From Madurella fahalii (lineage: Eukaryota > Ascomycota > Sordariomycetes > Sordariales): a DNA stretch of 64,000 nucleotides. The notes below the pieces were generated by a model that saw only the letters and a program-made list of their open reading frames with translations, did not search any database and was not told where the DNA came from. This document shows, piece by piece, positions 34,499-45,334 of the stretch. The DNA is taken from assembly GCA_029876055.1 (NCBI GenBank), contig CM056876.1, positions 1,240,001 to 1,304,000 on the forward strand. Reading direction: 5' to 3'. Each line of letters begins with the position of its first letter. Positions within the stretch are counted from its first letter, which is position 1. A program made the translations under genes and the position numbers.

Positions 34499-35728
34499 CT
34501 AAAACAATGGCCGCTGTTGAGACGCCGTCCACTTGATCTGATCAAACGACACGATCCTCTGTGCCGAAGGTTGCTGCACCACCCCGGGCGTGTCAAACAC
34601 CCTATTATCCTCCACAATCCCCGCCATCCGACAGATCGCCCACCTCGCTCCCGCTACGCCCAACCCACCGCTCCCAGGATCCCCGGCGCCCGTCACCCAA
34701 ATCTCGCTCTCCCACCCCCTCGGCGCCCCCTCAAGCCACGTCAAACTCTCCTTCTCCACCCTCCTCAACTCCTCCCACACGCTCAAACAAACCTCATCCA
34801 CCCTCCCCTGCAGCCCCTCCCCTGCCCCAAGCTTATCCGCCTTGGTCAGCACCACCGCCGTCCGCACCTCGGCATCCCTCAACATCCCCAGCACCATGCG
34901 ATCCGCCTCCTTCACCCCGGCCACCGCATCCACCAACAACACCGCCCCCCTCAGCATCACCCGCTTGCTCAGATACTTCTGAATCTCCACGCCCCACGCC
35001 TGCTGCGACCCGAGCCCGTAGCCGGGCATGTCGACCATGACCAGACGATGGCGGGGGGGCTGTTCCCAGAAGGCCTTGCGCTCGCGGCGCTCGGCGCGGG
35101 TCACGGCGCCCTGCGACTTCTTCTTCGCCGCGTCGCGCGCCAGCTCCGCGTGCCGCTCGTACTGCGCCTTGACCGCCGCGCCGAACCCGTACCCGTTCAT
35201 GCACTGCGTGCTGCCCGCGCGCCGGCTCGTGATGGCCAGCCCCGCGCCCCGCGCCCGCAGCCCGTGGCTCGCCCCCGCCGCCGCCCCCTCCGCTCCCGCC
35301 AGCGCGTTGATCAGCGTCGACTTGCCCACGTTGGACCGGCCCAGGAGGCAGACCTCCGGCGTGGTGTGGTTGGGCGGCAGGTGGAGGAAGCGCGCGGCCG
35401 AGTAGAGGAAGTGCGGCTGGCCGGTGGTGAAGAGGGTCGTTGCTGTTACGAGGGAAGGGATCGGGGGAGCCGGGGATGGGATGGACGATTGGTTCGGGTT
35501 GTTGGACGGGGTGGGGAGGTACGAGTGTGAGGAGAGGGTTGTTAGGTCTATCGGTTTGGAGGTTGGCGTTGCTGTCGTTGTCGGCTTGGAGCGAGAGGCT
35601 GCTGGTTTTGTGGATTTGGCTGGTTTGGTTGTCTTGGACTTCGTGGCTTTTGTGGAGAGAAGGCGGATAAAGCGGCCTGTCGTCGGTGGCATTATCAAGA
35701 CGGCGGATAATGTTCTCGGTCCTGCCAT
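34499..35728 (-). CDS. Mitochondrial EngB/YihA-type GTPase (MRX8-like)
   Basis: TRAFAC-class GTPase of the EngB family, which assists assembly of the large ribosomal subunit; the yeast relative Mrx8 acts in mitochondria. Single exon for 409 residues. The start at 35728 (ACAATGG) is the first ATG of the frame. The N-terminus is basic and Ser/Thr-rich (IRLLSTKATKSKTTKPAKS), as expected for mitochondrial import. G1 is GRSNVGKS (about 130-137), a switch region SRRAGST follows, G3 is DMPGYG (about 233), G4 TKAD (about 295). An insert of some 50 residues rich in Lys/Arg/Ala lies between the switch and G3. It is divergent from FMC1, another mitochondrial gene, with 262 bp between the starts. Confidence 0.88.
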   Translation of the reverse strand: MAGPRTLSAVLIMPPTTGRFIRLLSTKATKSKTTKPAKSTKPAASRSKPTTTATPTSKPIDLTTLSSHSYLPTPSNNPNQSSIPSPAPPIPSLVTATTLFTTGQPHFLYSAARFLHLPPNHTTPEVCLLGRSNVGKSTLINALAGAEGAAAGASHGLRARGAGLAITSRRAGSTQCMNGYGFGAAVKAQYERHAELARDAAKKKSQGAVTRAERRERKAFWEQPPRHRLVMVDMPGYGLGSQQAWGVEIQKYLSKRVMLRGAVLLVDAVAGVKEADRMVLGMLRDAEVRTAVVLTKADKLGAGEGLQGRVDEVCLSVWEELRRVEKESLTWLEGAPRGWESEIWVTGAGDPGSGGLGVAGARWAICRMAGIVEDNRVFDTPGVVQQPSAQRIVSFDQIKWTASQQRPLF

Positions 35729-35990
35729 TGTGGTCGCTGTTGGACGTCGCAAGGCCTCTGGATGTGTAGGTGCTGAAGCCAGCGGCAGAGCGCAGAACGC
35801 AAGCTTAACGAGATAGCCTTTGCCTGCCGCTGAACTTAGTGGCGATAAGGGTTAGGGTTGTAACTTTTCACTTCAACCGCGATTTTTCGAACTCGGTCCC
35901 CCGATCCGCCTCCGTCCCGCAACACACCGTCGCAAACCCGTCAATTCGGCTTGAACACTACCTTCTCACACCTGATCCCACCTTTCGAAC
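35729..35990. promoter_or_regulatory. Bidirectional promoter of the EngB-type GTPase gene and FMC1
   Basis: 262 bp between two divergent mitochondrial genes. It holds AGGGTTAGGGTT at 35848-35859, two full units of the TTAGGG telomere repeat (a telobox), about midway between the start codons. Confidence 0.65.
35848..35859 (+). promoter_or_regulatory. Telobox (two telomere repeat units)
   Basis: Exact 12-mer AGGGTTAGGGTT. Such elements occur in promoters of growth and ribosome-linked genes in several eukaryotes; binding here is not shown. Confidence 0.55.
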
Positions 35991-36344
35991 ATGACAACCC
36001 CCCCAGCAGCGCTACGTTCCCTCTACCGTTCCCTCCTCCGCGAGCTTCCTCCACGACCAGTCCTCTCCAACCCTCGCGCCCCCCTCCACCAGCGCCTACG
36101 CGAGAGGTTCACCCCGTCATCAGTACCGCCAGCCCCGCCGGCCGAACTCCAGTTCGCCCAGAGCGAGCAGTATCTCGCCTACCTCCGCGCGCAGCGCACG
36201 TACGTTACGCTCCTCGAGCGCTACAACCCTGGCATGGGCATGGATGAAGAGGAGCGGGTGCGACTGACGGCGCGGAGGGTCGGGATGGATCTACCTGTTG
36301 AGTATGACGGCAATGGGAAGTCGGAAGGAGAAGGGAAGAAGTAA
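35991..36344 (+). CDS. FMC1: ATP synthase assembly factor Fmc1, LYR family
   Basis: Mitochondrial matrix protein that helps the chaperone Atp12 assemble the F1 part of ATP synthase. Single exon for 117 residues, the usual size. The LYR motif sits at residues 11-13 (ALRSLYRSLLREL). It is followed by a Pro-rich loop and FAQSEQYLAYLRAQRTYVTL, the second conserved helix of the family. VRLTARRVGMDLP is also typical. The C-terminus is short and charged. It shares its promoter with a mitochondrial GTPase gene, so both may be expressed together for organelle biogenesis. Confidence 0.88.
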   Translation: MTTPPAALRSLYRSLLRELPPRPVLSNPRAPLHQRLRERFTPSSVPPAPPAELQFAQSEQYLAYLRAQRTYVTLLERYNPGMGMDEEERVRLTARRVGMDLPVEYDGNGKSEGEGKK

Positions 36345-39300
36345 AACAGACGGGGTCGGCGAAATCAACAGAGTTGCCAGGTACATACAGTGTATAACAA
36401 CATATTTATTGGGGTTGACCGGGCGTCGAAGGCGAAACGGGCATTAGCATGTGTATCTATACATTTTTGGGAGTTTTGTTACGACTGTAAGTTGGCCTTG
36501 TCTGGCACGAACACGATAGTGAGAATGACGCTGACGCTGTACGAGACAGCAACTAACATCCGTGTATAATAGACTTGGACGTCCCTTCTCAAAGGGTAGA
36601 CGGCTTGGGGAGCTGGGGAACTTAGGAGCTTGGGTTCGCCCCTGGGACGGCCTTTCCAAGGTCTCTGAAAGCCGTTACAGAGTAGGGGCCAGAATCGCCA
36701 TGACACCATGGTTCGAGGACAGACAATCCGATGCCTGGGGCACCTTCAACGCTCAGAGTCTCATGCTGGTCTACTCTGCCTCCTCCATTGCCTACAGGAC
36801 AACGTCATCAGAAGTGGCTTGTCAAGTCACTTGTAAACATAGTTGATTGATCAGCTATTTCGATCATTACTCGCTACCGTCCCTCATCATCTAGTATAAT
36901 TTCCGAACATGAACCTCCCAAATAGGTGTTACCAACCACGACCGAAAACTAACACAAAATGATGCTCCGTTCCTCTCGGGTTCCCGTGTCAAAGATCCGA
37001 TCCTGCGTACTACCGGTGTTTTGTGTCCGTGTACGTTCATGTAAACCATAATAAAAGATTAAAAGGCGGTGCCAACAAGCCACCACAACAAATATAATAA
37101 TTTACAAGTTCCCAATCAAGCCAGGACAAAGCTTTGAACGAGCCTGAAGATGTCATCGGTCGGTTGCCGCCTTACTGCAATTCTCAAGCCAGCGACAGAC
37201 GCTTGAGATAAACTCAAAAGAACTGCCAGCCGGAAGGTCGGGTCGTAGGTTGGGATCATTGCTGCCGGCCAATCCATGAAAAAGCAGGCGACGTCAGACA
37301 TTACTGCCAGTTCATTGCACGCTCCAGGGAATACAAAATGCGATCTGTTATCAGTCTTCTATCCCTGCAGAGCGTTCATCCGAGAGGAGTCGATGTATGA
37401 TCCTCTCGAGCTGTCATTTCAGCCGAAAAAGACACGCTTCAATCCGCGTTGAGGAAAGAGCCATGATAAGAATGCGACAGCTTCCAGGTCTCGCTACGGG
37501 TACAACTTCATACTATTTCTCAAACCAGGAGACCACGGTTCGTGCGTCAAGCTCCCAGATCCTGTCAATGCTCAGTGACTTCACAGAGTTGCTTTCGATC
37601 GGATTGAGAAGTTCACAAAGCCAACGAATGAAAGAGGGAATTCTGATAGGAATTTATAGCCAATGAGTATAATAATAACTTGAGAAAAAACCAGGCATAA
37701 GAGCGTTATGTACATGGAATACATGGAGATATAAGATTATGGCGCGGAGACGGCACGATTGGATCATAGTCAGGAAAGTATGTGTTGGAACTACAGCCTG
37801 TGGCACCCACTTGATCAATTAGGTTCGTTGGGCACAGATCCACACCTCTAGAAGGTCCTCATCAATGGGTTGGGCAGTCGCCCGTCTTGTTGTTGTTGTT
37901 ACATTGCAGATATCGCTCAGGAACCAGGGAGCTCAGAAGGGTGGCCCTGGGGACACCGGTCACATGATCGACACCTGTCGGCAGGTGCCCCCAGCTGTAC
38001 AAAGTGGGTCGCTCATTTGCGACGACAGTCCTCATTTCCAACAGTATGACCGGAGCATAGTTGAGGGGGAAACGTAACATTCGACTAGCTTCGGAAAGGA
38101 GGCAGGAAAATTTCTAAACGATACAAACGTTTTGCAACACACACACCCTGTTTTCAGGTATTATCCTTATACACGACCTCGGTACACACCACAATAGCCA
38201 CCCCGGACCATCTCTCAACATAACAGAGGGAACCCGAACCCTGCCGGGTAAGCTTGAGGAGGAATGGACTCGGCCGGCCTAACGAAACACGTCTATATTG
38301 CTCGAATCTCGCAGGACCTAATCAGTATCGGCCACTCTTTCTACGTAGGGCCTATGCATGTTACCTCATTTTTTCACAGGCCCACTCACCCAACCCTTAG
38401 GTCCCGGATGCGGCTAGATCCGTAGATCCCGATCTTAGGAGGGATTCATCAAGCCCGATTAATGGACTTTGCCGCCTTTCTCCTGCCCCGCCATTCGCGA
38501 TCCAGAGGGTCATAGCGCCATCGGCACCACTGTTCGAACCTCCCTGGATCCTCACCGAGACATAGCGCATCGGGCACCTACTGTAGTATGCGCGAGGTGC
38601 ATTAAAGACCACATTCCGCTACCCCTGTACCCCACGTCTGATGGTCCAGGTCGGCGATTGCGAGGGTTGCGTGGACTGGCAATGTAACCCGAAGTGGCTG
38701 ATCAAAGCCTCAGCTCGGGAGTTGCGCCGATCATCAGCCATTTTGGACAAGGGCCAGGCACGTCAGCTGGGGGACCGCTCACTGGCCAGAAGAGAAGGCC
38801 CGACATACGTCCAAAACTGTCCAGACTGTATGTGACGTTCTGCGGCTCTCAATATTTGTTCTTTTCCCGAGACAACAAGGTAACTCAAGCAAACCCAACG
38901 GGGAACTAAGACAGCCTTGAGATATGCCGCGTTGCTGCAGCTTGTTGTGCCGAGTCACTAAATACTCCCAGTCTCTTGCAAAGTGAGATGTATAAGTTCC
39001 GGATCTGAACGCCGGATAGGGACATACAGTGGCTATTTCAAGCAAAGCTGGGTACTACTACAGTATAGAACAGTTCACGATGCGCACTAAATCTGCTAGG
39101 CAGGCGGTTGTAGAAATCAGATGCTCAACCTCACGCAGCTCGGTAAATTCGGGTGATGAACCAGCAGTCGCCGTCCCGGAAGAGGCATCGCCTTTGCCGC
39201 CTGGTTCCCGGATCTCTAGTTGCATGGGCTGAATGCTTGCTGTTTCGCGCAGATCCAGCTGCCTACCGTGCATCGTACTAAGCCTAGAAGGTCTTGTAGC

Positions 39301-39555
39301 AATTTCGGGATTCGGGGATGCACATCTGGCCCCGGCGAAGCAGTTGGAATCGTGACAAAAAACACAGCATGGGATGATGTCCAAGATTTCCGGATAGGCA
39401 CTCGGCTCCGGGTTCGGAGTCTAGCGAGATTCAGTTACGTTGGTCTTGGTTTTCTATATAAGAGCGTCACTATTCCTCGATTGTTAAGCCGTGCTGCCAC
39501 AGTCACAACCTAGATCCTCAGAAAATCGCGCCCATTCCCTCTGAACGCTACCACG
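36345..39555. other. Intergenic, about 3.2 kb, no gene supported
   Basis: Only short frames (60-110 codons) without motifs. A TATA-like TATATAAG lies at about 39455-39462, close to the adhesin gene start. The composition is mixed; parts around 36900-37130 are AT-rich. Confidence 0.45.
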
Positions 39556-40476
39556 ATGCTCACGCAGAAGACTTTGGCTCCTCTTGGAGCGATTTTCATT
39601 TCGGCGGCTACCGCGCTAAACGCCGGACTATCCACCACAACGACGACGATCCCATACTTTGGAACCTGCACCACTTCCACAACACTGACACCATGCGGAA
39701 CGGGCCATGTTACCGTCGTCATCCAGACTCCGATTACAGAGCCCGTCTGTACCACCACTCCAACGGCCACGGCCACCTCCACCACCAGCACCCCTACCGC
39801 TAGCCCTACCCCAGGCGGTCCATGCCTCCTGGTCAATCCGCTCTGCAGACCTGCCGGTCTGAACATTGACTACTACACAAACCCACTGGGCGGCTACAGC
39901 AGCGGCACACCCCCTTCTTCCTACTACATTACCGAGGATCTCAGCCCCCTGGATTCCTCTCTCACGAACGTCACCTTCTTCCCCCAGAACCAGGGCCCGT
40001 CCGGTCTACCAGTGGTCTTCCCCCCCAACCCAACGCTACCAAACGCGCCCTACCACGTTGGATGGACCCGCGACACCAACGGCGGCGTGACGGTGGACGC
40101 CAACAACTTCACCCTGGTCTACCAGGGATTCTACCGCGCGCGTAGGACCGGCGTCCACGCCATCTGCTCGACGGCCGACAACGAGAACGACGTCTTCTTC
40201 GGCCACGGCAACGCCTTTAGCTGCTTGAACGGCCGGCCGTCACCCGACGCGGCGCCGCTTCTCGTCTCTACGGGCGGCTTCTTCCAGAACGGGCTCGTCT
40301 GTAGGAACGTCGACTTGATTGCCGGGCTGTATTATCCCGTGAGGAACGTCATGGGGAACTGGCAGGGGCCGTCGGCTTTCAATTTCACCATCCAGGAACC
40401 CGGGGTCGCTTTTGAGAGCCGCACGAATGATTTCACGGGGAATGCGTATCCGCACCAGTGTGGCATCTTCCTTTGA
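39556..40476 (+). CDS. Secreted GLEYA-type adhesin
   Basis: Single exon for 306 residues. A signal peptide (about 1-22, LGAIFISAATALNA) leads into a Thr-rich stretch with several Cys, then a Ser/Thr/Pro linker (TPTATATSTTSTPTASPTPG) that should be heavily O-glycosylated. From about residue 95 a lectin-like PA14/GLEYA fold follows: GLNIDYYTNPLGGY, FTLVYQGFYRARRTG, NDVFFGHGNAFSC and, in the GLEYA position, LIAGLYYPVRNVMGNWQG. The usual GLEYA string is replaced by GLYYPVR, as in many filamentous fungi. The family binds sugars in yeast adhesins. No GPI signal is seen at the C-terminus, so it may be released or bound through partners. TATATAAG sits about 95-100 bp upstream. Confidence 0.82.
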   Translation: MLTQKTLAPLGAIFISAATALNAGLSTTTTTIPYFGTCTTSTTLTPCGTGHVTVVIQTPITEPVCTTTPTATATSTTSTPTASPTPGGPCLLVNPLCRPAGLNIDYYTNPLGGYSSGTPPSSYYITEDLSPLDSSLTNVTFFPQNQGPSGLPVVFPPNPTLPNAPYHVGWTRDTNGGVTVDANNFTLVYQGFYRARRTGVHAICSTADNENDVFFGHGNAFSCLNGRPSPDAAPLLVSTGGFFQNGLVCRNVDLIAGLYYPVRNVMGNWQGPSAFNFTIQEPGVAFESRTNDFTGNAYPHQCGIFL

Positions 40477-40980
40477 ATCACGCCGGATCTAGATGGTGGC
40501 TTGTTGTCAGGAGTGTCTCGGTGTAGAGGCGGCGCCTACGTTTTTTCTCAACGCGAAGGACATTCTTATTGATTCATTTCGATGTCGGCTCTGTTGAGGA
40601 TTATGATGATGTCGGGTAGAGTGGCCTATTGACCGGCGCCTTTATAATTTAGGTTAATTAATTACCGAGTTCTTTGAGCTTGTTTCCAATCCCTATCTGT
40701 GCCGGAAATCCAGAATCGTTCCAAAGTGTCAGGTACTTTAGCGAGAGTGGCTGGCATGTAAATACTCAGTTAGCACTAATTAGCACATAATCTTCGTCGC
40801 ATGGAGACACCCGTGAGGTCACATGCTGGGGCATGTAGATGTCCTTCTCCAAACTGAAGTGCTCGCCCAATATGATAGGCTACAGCTTTGCCCGGAGGCA
40901 AAGTCTCCTTACAAGGACAGTTGTAATATAGATTATTAGGCATACATATATAATTTTCACTCAGCTAGCTAGAGGTTTGT
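40477..40980. other. Intergenic, 0.5 kb, no gene seen
   Basis: 3' flank of the adhesin gene, AT-rich toward its right end. Confidence 0.45.
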
Positions 40981-40984
40981 TCAA

Positions 40985-41330
40985 TGCTTGTACCAACAAA
41001 TACAATAGAAACAGCCGCAATATGTCGCAGTTGATATCAAGTTCTCGGCATTGGAAACCCGAATCGCGAAAGACAAGATGAGAGCAAAGACAACAACTGA
41101 TGTAGAAGCTGTCACCAAGCTCTTCGTCTGCGATGGACTCAACGTCATGATGATCATCGGTATCACGAGGAATATCCCGCCGGTAATCGCGATTGTAAAC
41201 TGTATGAGTCTGTCCACAAACCTGGAGACCCGCAAGGGTCGTTTACGCATACTTGCCAGAGTTCTCAAACTCTTCCTCTGACAATATGGCGAGATTGTCG
41301 GAAAGACATAGTAGATTTTAATGAACTATG
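40985..41330 (-). pseudogene. C-terminal fragment of a DUF6594 membrane protein
   Basis: After joining 41281-side LSEEEFENSGK across a small intron (GTATGC...CTCCAG, minus strand), the frame reads VDRLIQFTIAITGGIFLVIP, then MIIMTLSP and a second membrane helix VVVFALILSFAIRVSN. This is the C-terminal pair of helices of DUF6594 proteins. The last piece, AAVSIVFVGTS in the family form, is present but shifted by one base (an extra T near 41027). No intact upstream part was found, so it is a relic. Confidence 0.45.
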
Positions 41331-41804
41331 CATTTAGAGGACCTGGAGCAATTTTATGCGGGTTCGCCTGAATTCATAGGAGTTTTCTCAACCATGGCTT
41401 GGACGTGACAATTGACCCTCACAACCACGGCCATTTTTGGATAGCGCCAATTATATCCCGACACGAGTTTGCGACGATCTAACGTATCTTTGCCCAGCCA
41501 CCGCCATCCGGAGCCTGGTGGTTTATCTTCCCCCCCCCCATCTCATCTCCTGCTACGGTGTGTCTTGACTTTCATCAATGATTAACGCCCATTACTCAAA
41601 CTGAATCCTTAAACTTGAGCTCCGGTTTATGCTAATTGAAGGCACTCAATCTGTTGGAATTGCTTTCCTGCATCGCGCGATGGAGCCTTGTGTGGCCCAA
41701 GACGAGGAGGCAACGGAGTCGGTCACGCGCAGACTCCCAGTCCTCAATGAACAATATCGGCTCACAGGTGTCGGATTAATCGACCGGCCCACTCGTCAGC
41801 ACTC

Positions 41805-42709
41805 TTGGTGCAGTGTCGGAGCTCCAAGATCAAGACCCGAAAATACCTGCTAGCAATAGCAACCTTTGAGAGGTCCCATAAAGAAGTGCATGCAGCTCAG
41901 TCAGCGTCGCGAGACTCAACGGTGAACACAGGGTTTTCACCCATTAATTTCCAGAATGCACACAATGCGATATGGAGAGAAAAACTAACTTGTGCAGATG
42001 ATGAACGCCCACTGGTCATTCTGTATGACGATGTGAAGATCTTGACGAAGAAGCTCACATCTAACGGAATGAACCGGGAACGGGACTCGCCAGAATCCCT
42101 TCTCCGCAGGATCAAGGTGCTGGAGACGGGATTCAACTCGTGGGTAACCGACTTCACTGTTCCCCGGCCCCAGCCGGCCAGGAATGCTTACAGCTCACTA
42201 CACAATAACGGGTCGCAACTCCAACAGCACCAGAGGCCAAGAAAGAAGATTGAGAGCATATACAAATGTGGATGGAATGGGTGCGAACAGGCATACAGTA
42301 CTCCGAGACACCTGAATTTCCACATTGTATTGGGGGCTCACAGGCGGAAGCGAACTGCTGACGGTAAGTCATTACTGAAATGTATTAGTCCTAATTTGTC
42401 ATTTCTGGACGGTACGCCAATCAGACCTTAAGCACCGACAATGGCCCACCTAATTGTACCTACCGCACACGATATGACCCCAGCTTGGTCGCTGTTGTCA
42501 AAGTTATTCCGCTTATGATCAGAATCACTGATCCCTTACCTGAATGCTGCTAACAGGTGCCGTCTTTTGTAGAGTTCAAGAAGGTCAGAGAAGAATTGGA
42601 AGCACGGTTAAAGGCGGAGGAGTGGGAGGGCAAGCATACAGCTACGGTGACTGCTGGAGGAAGGGGTGGAGGGGATGCTCAAGCAGCTGGTAATGCTGCC
42701 CAACTCTAA
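41805..42709 (+). CDS. Con7-like C2H2 zinc-finger protein (5' end unresolved)
   Basis: Open frame 41805..42363, intron 42364..42572 (GTAAGT...TTTTGTAG, 209 nt), last exon 42573..42709. The join gives RTAD-EFKKVREELEARLKAEEWE. This follows YKCGWNGCEQAYSTPRHLNF and a His-x5-His end, so a single C2H2 finger (C-x4-C-x12-H-x5-H) plus a charged helix. The arrangement KCGWxGCExAYxTxxHLNxHxxxxxHxxKRTxxEFKxxRxE is characteristic of the fungal morphogenesis regulator Con7 and paralogues. Here several normally fixed residues differ (PRHLNFHIVLGAH), so it is a diverged paralogue. No good start codon opens the frame; an upstream exon starting at ATG 41629 is likely but the splice could not be settled. It may be degrading. 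Confidence 0.55.
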
Positions 42710-45334
42710 ACACCGCTTCAGGGACGATATAAACATTTACTCCAGGTTATTGCTGTTTTTTTGCCTCCAGAAAGTAGAGTAGTCTTTCTAAGGGTGGAAA
42801 GGCCGGAGTATCTAGGTCCTGTAAAAGTAGCATACACGCTACGAAGAATTGAAGTGTGTGTTAGCGATAGGATAGTACTATTATCGAACTGCCACCTCCC
42901 TCCTAACTTCCCGCTCTATTACTTCCCTCCATTCCCTACAATAAGGGTAGACGGTTTCGCTTACTCTGCGCGGCTACCCTGTTCTCTATACGCTAATACG
43001 CTCCTTCTATACTGCTATAACGCTTTACTGACGCTACTCTACCTTGCGTGTTGTTTCTTCTAGGACCTCCGCTCACGCTACGGCGCTGGGGTTCTAACCC
43101 TACGCCCTACCTCCCCGGCTTCTAGCCTCGTCCGGTCCTCAAACTAAGGTAGGTTACGAGGTTCGGCAACGCGGGAAAGATGGCACATTCTTCCAGTATA
43201 CGCGCGAGACAGCACCGTGCTGAGGCGAGTACGTTAGGGATCAATGGACCGCGGTTAATTTGGGGTTCTTATAGCCTATATGCTACATTAAGGTTACTGT
43301 AGCAGATATCTAGAGCCCAACCTGTATTCGTTATAGGTAACGCTTCTTAGAACCATTTAGAGAAGATGTTGCTGAGATGTAGAAGTCGTACCTGGATTCC
43401 TGTCGATTGTATAGCACTTCTTAGTTGATTAATTTGATGATTGTATAAAGAGTGGTTCAATTGCTTGTCCCGTTGACTGTACAAGCAGAGAAGCTCCTCT
43501 TTATTGTCAATCGAAGATCAGTCATGGCTTTGGTAGCAAAGATGGCATCAGGTGTTGACCGCCTTGAGACAAGTTTCCGTGTTGGTTTCATTTTGGATTA
43601 TAGCTGGCTAATGTCTTCTCATGCAACATATATTATCACAGCGCTCAGCGTCTTTCAAGAAACGACGAAGCCAACAGTCCTTACCCTCGTCGCAGTCTTC
43701 TCGTTTCCGTCATTCCCTTTCGTGAACCCAAATGTACACCTCTGCGGTAGGCTTGCGAGGACTCAAGGAATTCCCCGTTGCCATAACCATGACAACAGTG
43801 CCAACACGTCGACCTCTGGCAAAGCGAGAAGAAGTCCAGCGCGCCGGGTGCAACTCAACAAGATGTAGTTTCAGAGCCAATCGTCTTGTACTTGAGTGCT
43901 AGCCGGCCTGTCCGAAATAGGAACGTGAACGGCGTGTTGCACGTGGGAATTGCGAAACTCAGTGTTAGAAACAGAGACCGCATTTTCCTCTACAAATATG
44001 GAAGGTTAGTATGAGTATACTACGCTGCTTGGTGAAGACAACCCATGAAAGAATAATGGTTGGAAAAACGGTCATGTTTATTAGAATGCCGAGAAGACGA
44101 ACCGTCATTTCTTACGCCAGCCTCCTGTCGTCGGCATTGCAAATATCTGATACGGACTAAAATTGCCGGTGGCATCGTAATTAGAAGGCCTAGAATGGCA
44201 ATAATGGTTTCAGCGTTCAGTTCAAACATTGCTAGAAGTAGCTAGTAACGTTCAAGCCCTCAAAGACGAGTAGTCATACTAATAGCTCTACCTGAGCCTT
44301 CACTACCGAGTAAGTATAAAAGGACTTTAATATAAGTTTATCTACAATAATACCTAGTTTACTATTAAAAACCTAGACGAATATAACATATTATTACTTA
44401 AAGTACCTATATATTAGTTCACTATAATCTTATACCCTGGGTATAAGAAGAGGTAGATTAATAGGAATCTTGATGGCGAATAGATATTCTATTTTATTAC
44501 TAGTTTTAACCAGTTCGTCTAGGAGTACTATAAAAATCTCGAGGTTTCTATCGCTATAACCGACGACACTAGGCTACCAAATGAAGACAAGTTTCTTACA
44601 GCCTAGAGTTATTACGATAGACCTAATAACATCTCTAGTACTCAACAAGAGGTAGAAAATATCTCGCCGAGCCGGTTAAGATAGTTCTTGATATCTATAA
44701 ATGGTAGAGAAGATATAAAGTAGATTTCCCTCGTTTATTAACTATAGCCTTCAGCCTTTTCTCGATCCTAGTAACGTCCTTAGAATGGAAGCGCGTTTTC
44801 AATTGTACCAAGCTTACTATTGGGATCCAGCGGCATAGTATGCAAGGAGAGACCATCAATATAGTGGAATGCTTGAAAAATTGGGCGCGAAGTGCGTTAT
44901 CTGGAACAAGAGATGTATCTTGAGCCGCGCGGCCGCCTGGCAACTAGGAATATCTTCACGGGAACGTTGGACACAGGGGGATGGGAGGGAGGCGGATCCG
45001 GAACAACTGTATCCGAGACCCACTCAAATAGTCAAATCTCAATTAGTCAAATCGAAACCTGGTAAATCAAGCTAAATCTGGCTTTTCTGGAACAAATCAA
45101 GGCAAATAGAGGGCCAGATTTGACTTGTTTGACTTGTTGGAGCGCAGCCGCAAATTGAAGGAGGCACCCAAGCAGCCCAACGTGGCACGTACAAGTAACT
45201 AGGTAGGCATCTGTAGGTGCCGCATGAGTACGACGTCTGATTCTGCAGGTGCTTCATCGCCGCGACCTTCTTTCCTATCCTCGGACAGATCCGTCGACTC
45301 GAATTGTAACCGCGGAGCCTGACACGAGACCGCA
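42710..45334. other. Gene-poor 2.6 kb with an AT-rich, RIP-like block
   Basis: No gene is supported. From about 44240 to 44760 the sequence is very rich in A, T and TpA and full of stops in all frames, as left by repeat-induced point mutation of an old transposon. A frame at 44020..44229 (minus) starts with a membrane helix MFELNAETIIAILGLLITMP followed by a basic stretch, possibly a fragment of a membrane protein. Telomere-like CTAACCCTA occurs near 43095. The right end is the promoter of the NLR. Confidence 0.45.

Noticed and set aside
34412..35530. Plus-strand frame of 372 codons, His/Arg/Pro-rich
   Set aside because: Shadow of the EngB-type GTPase gene, which has all G motifs on the other strand.
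42761..43063. Frame of 100 codons after the Con7-like gene
   Set aside because: TA-rich DNA with many Tyr/Leu codons and no motif; likely old repeat sequence.
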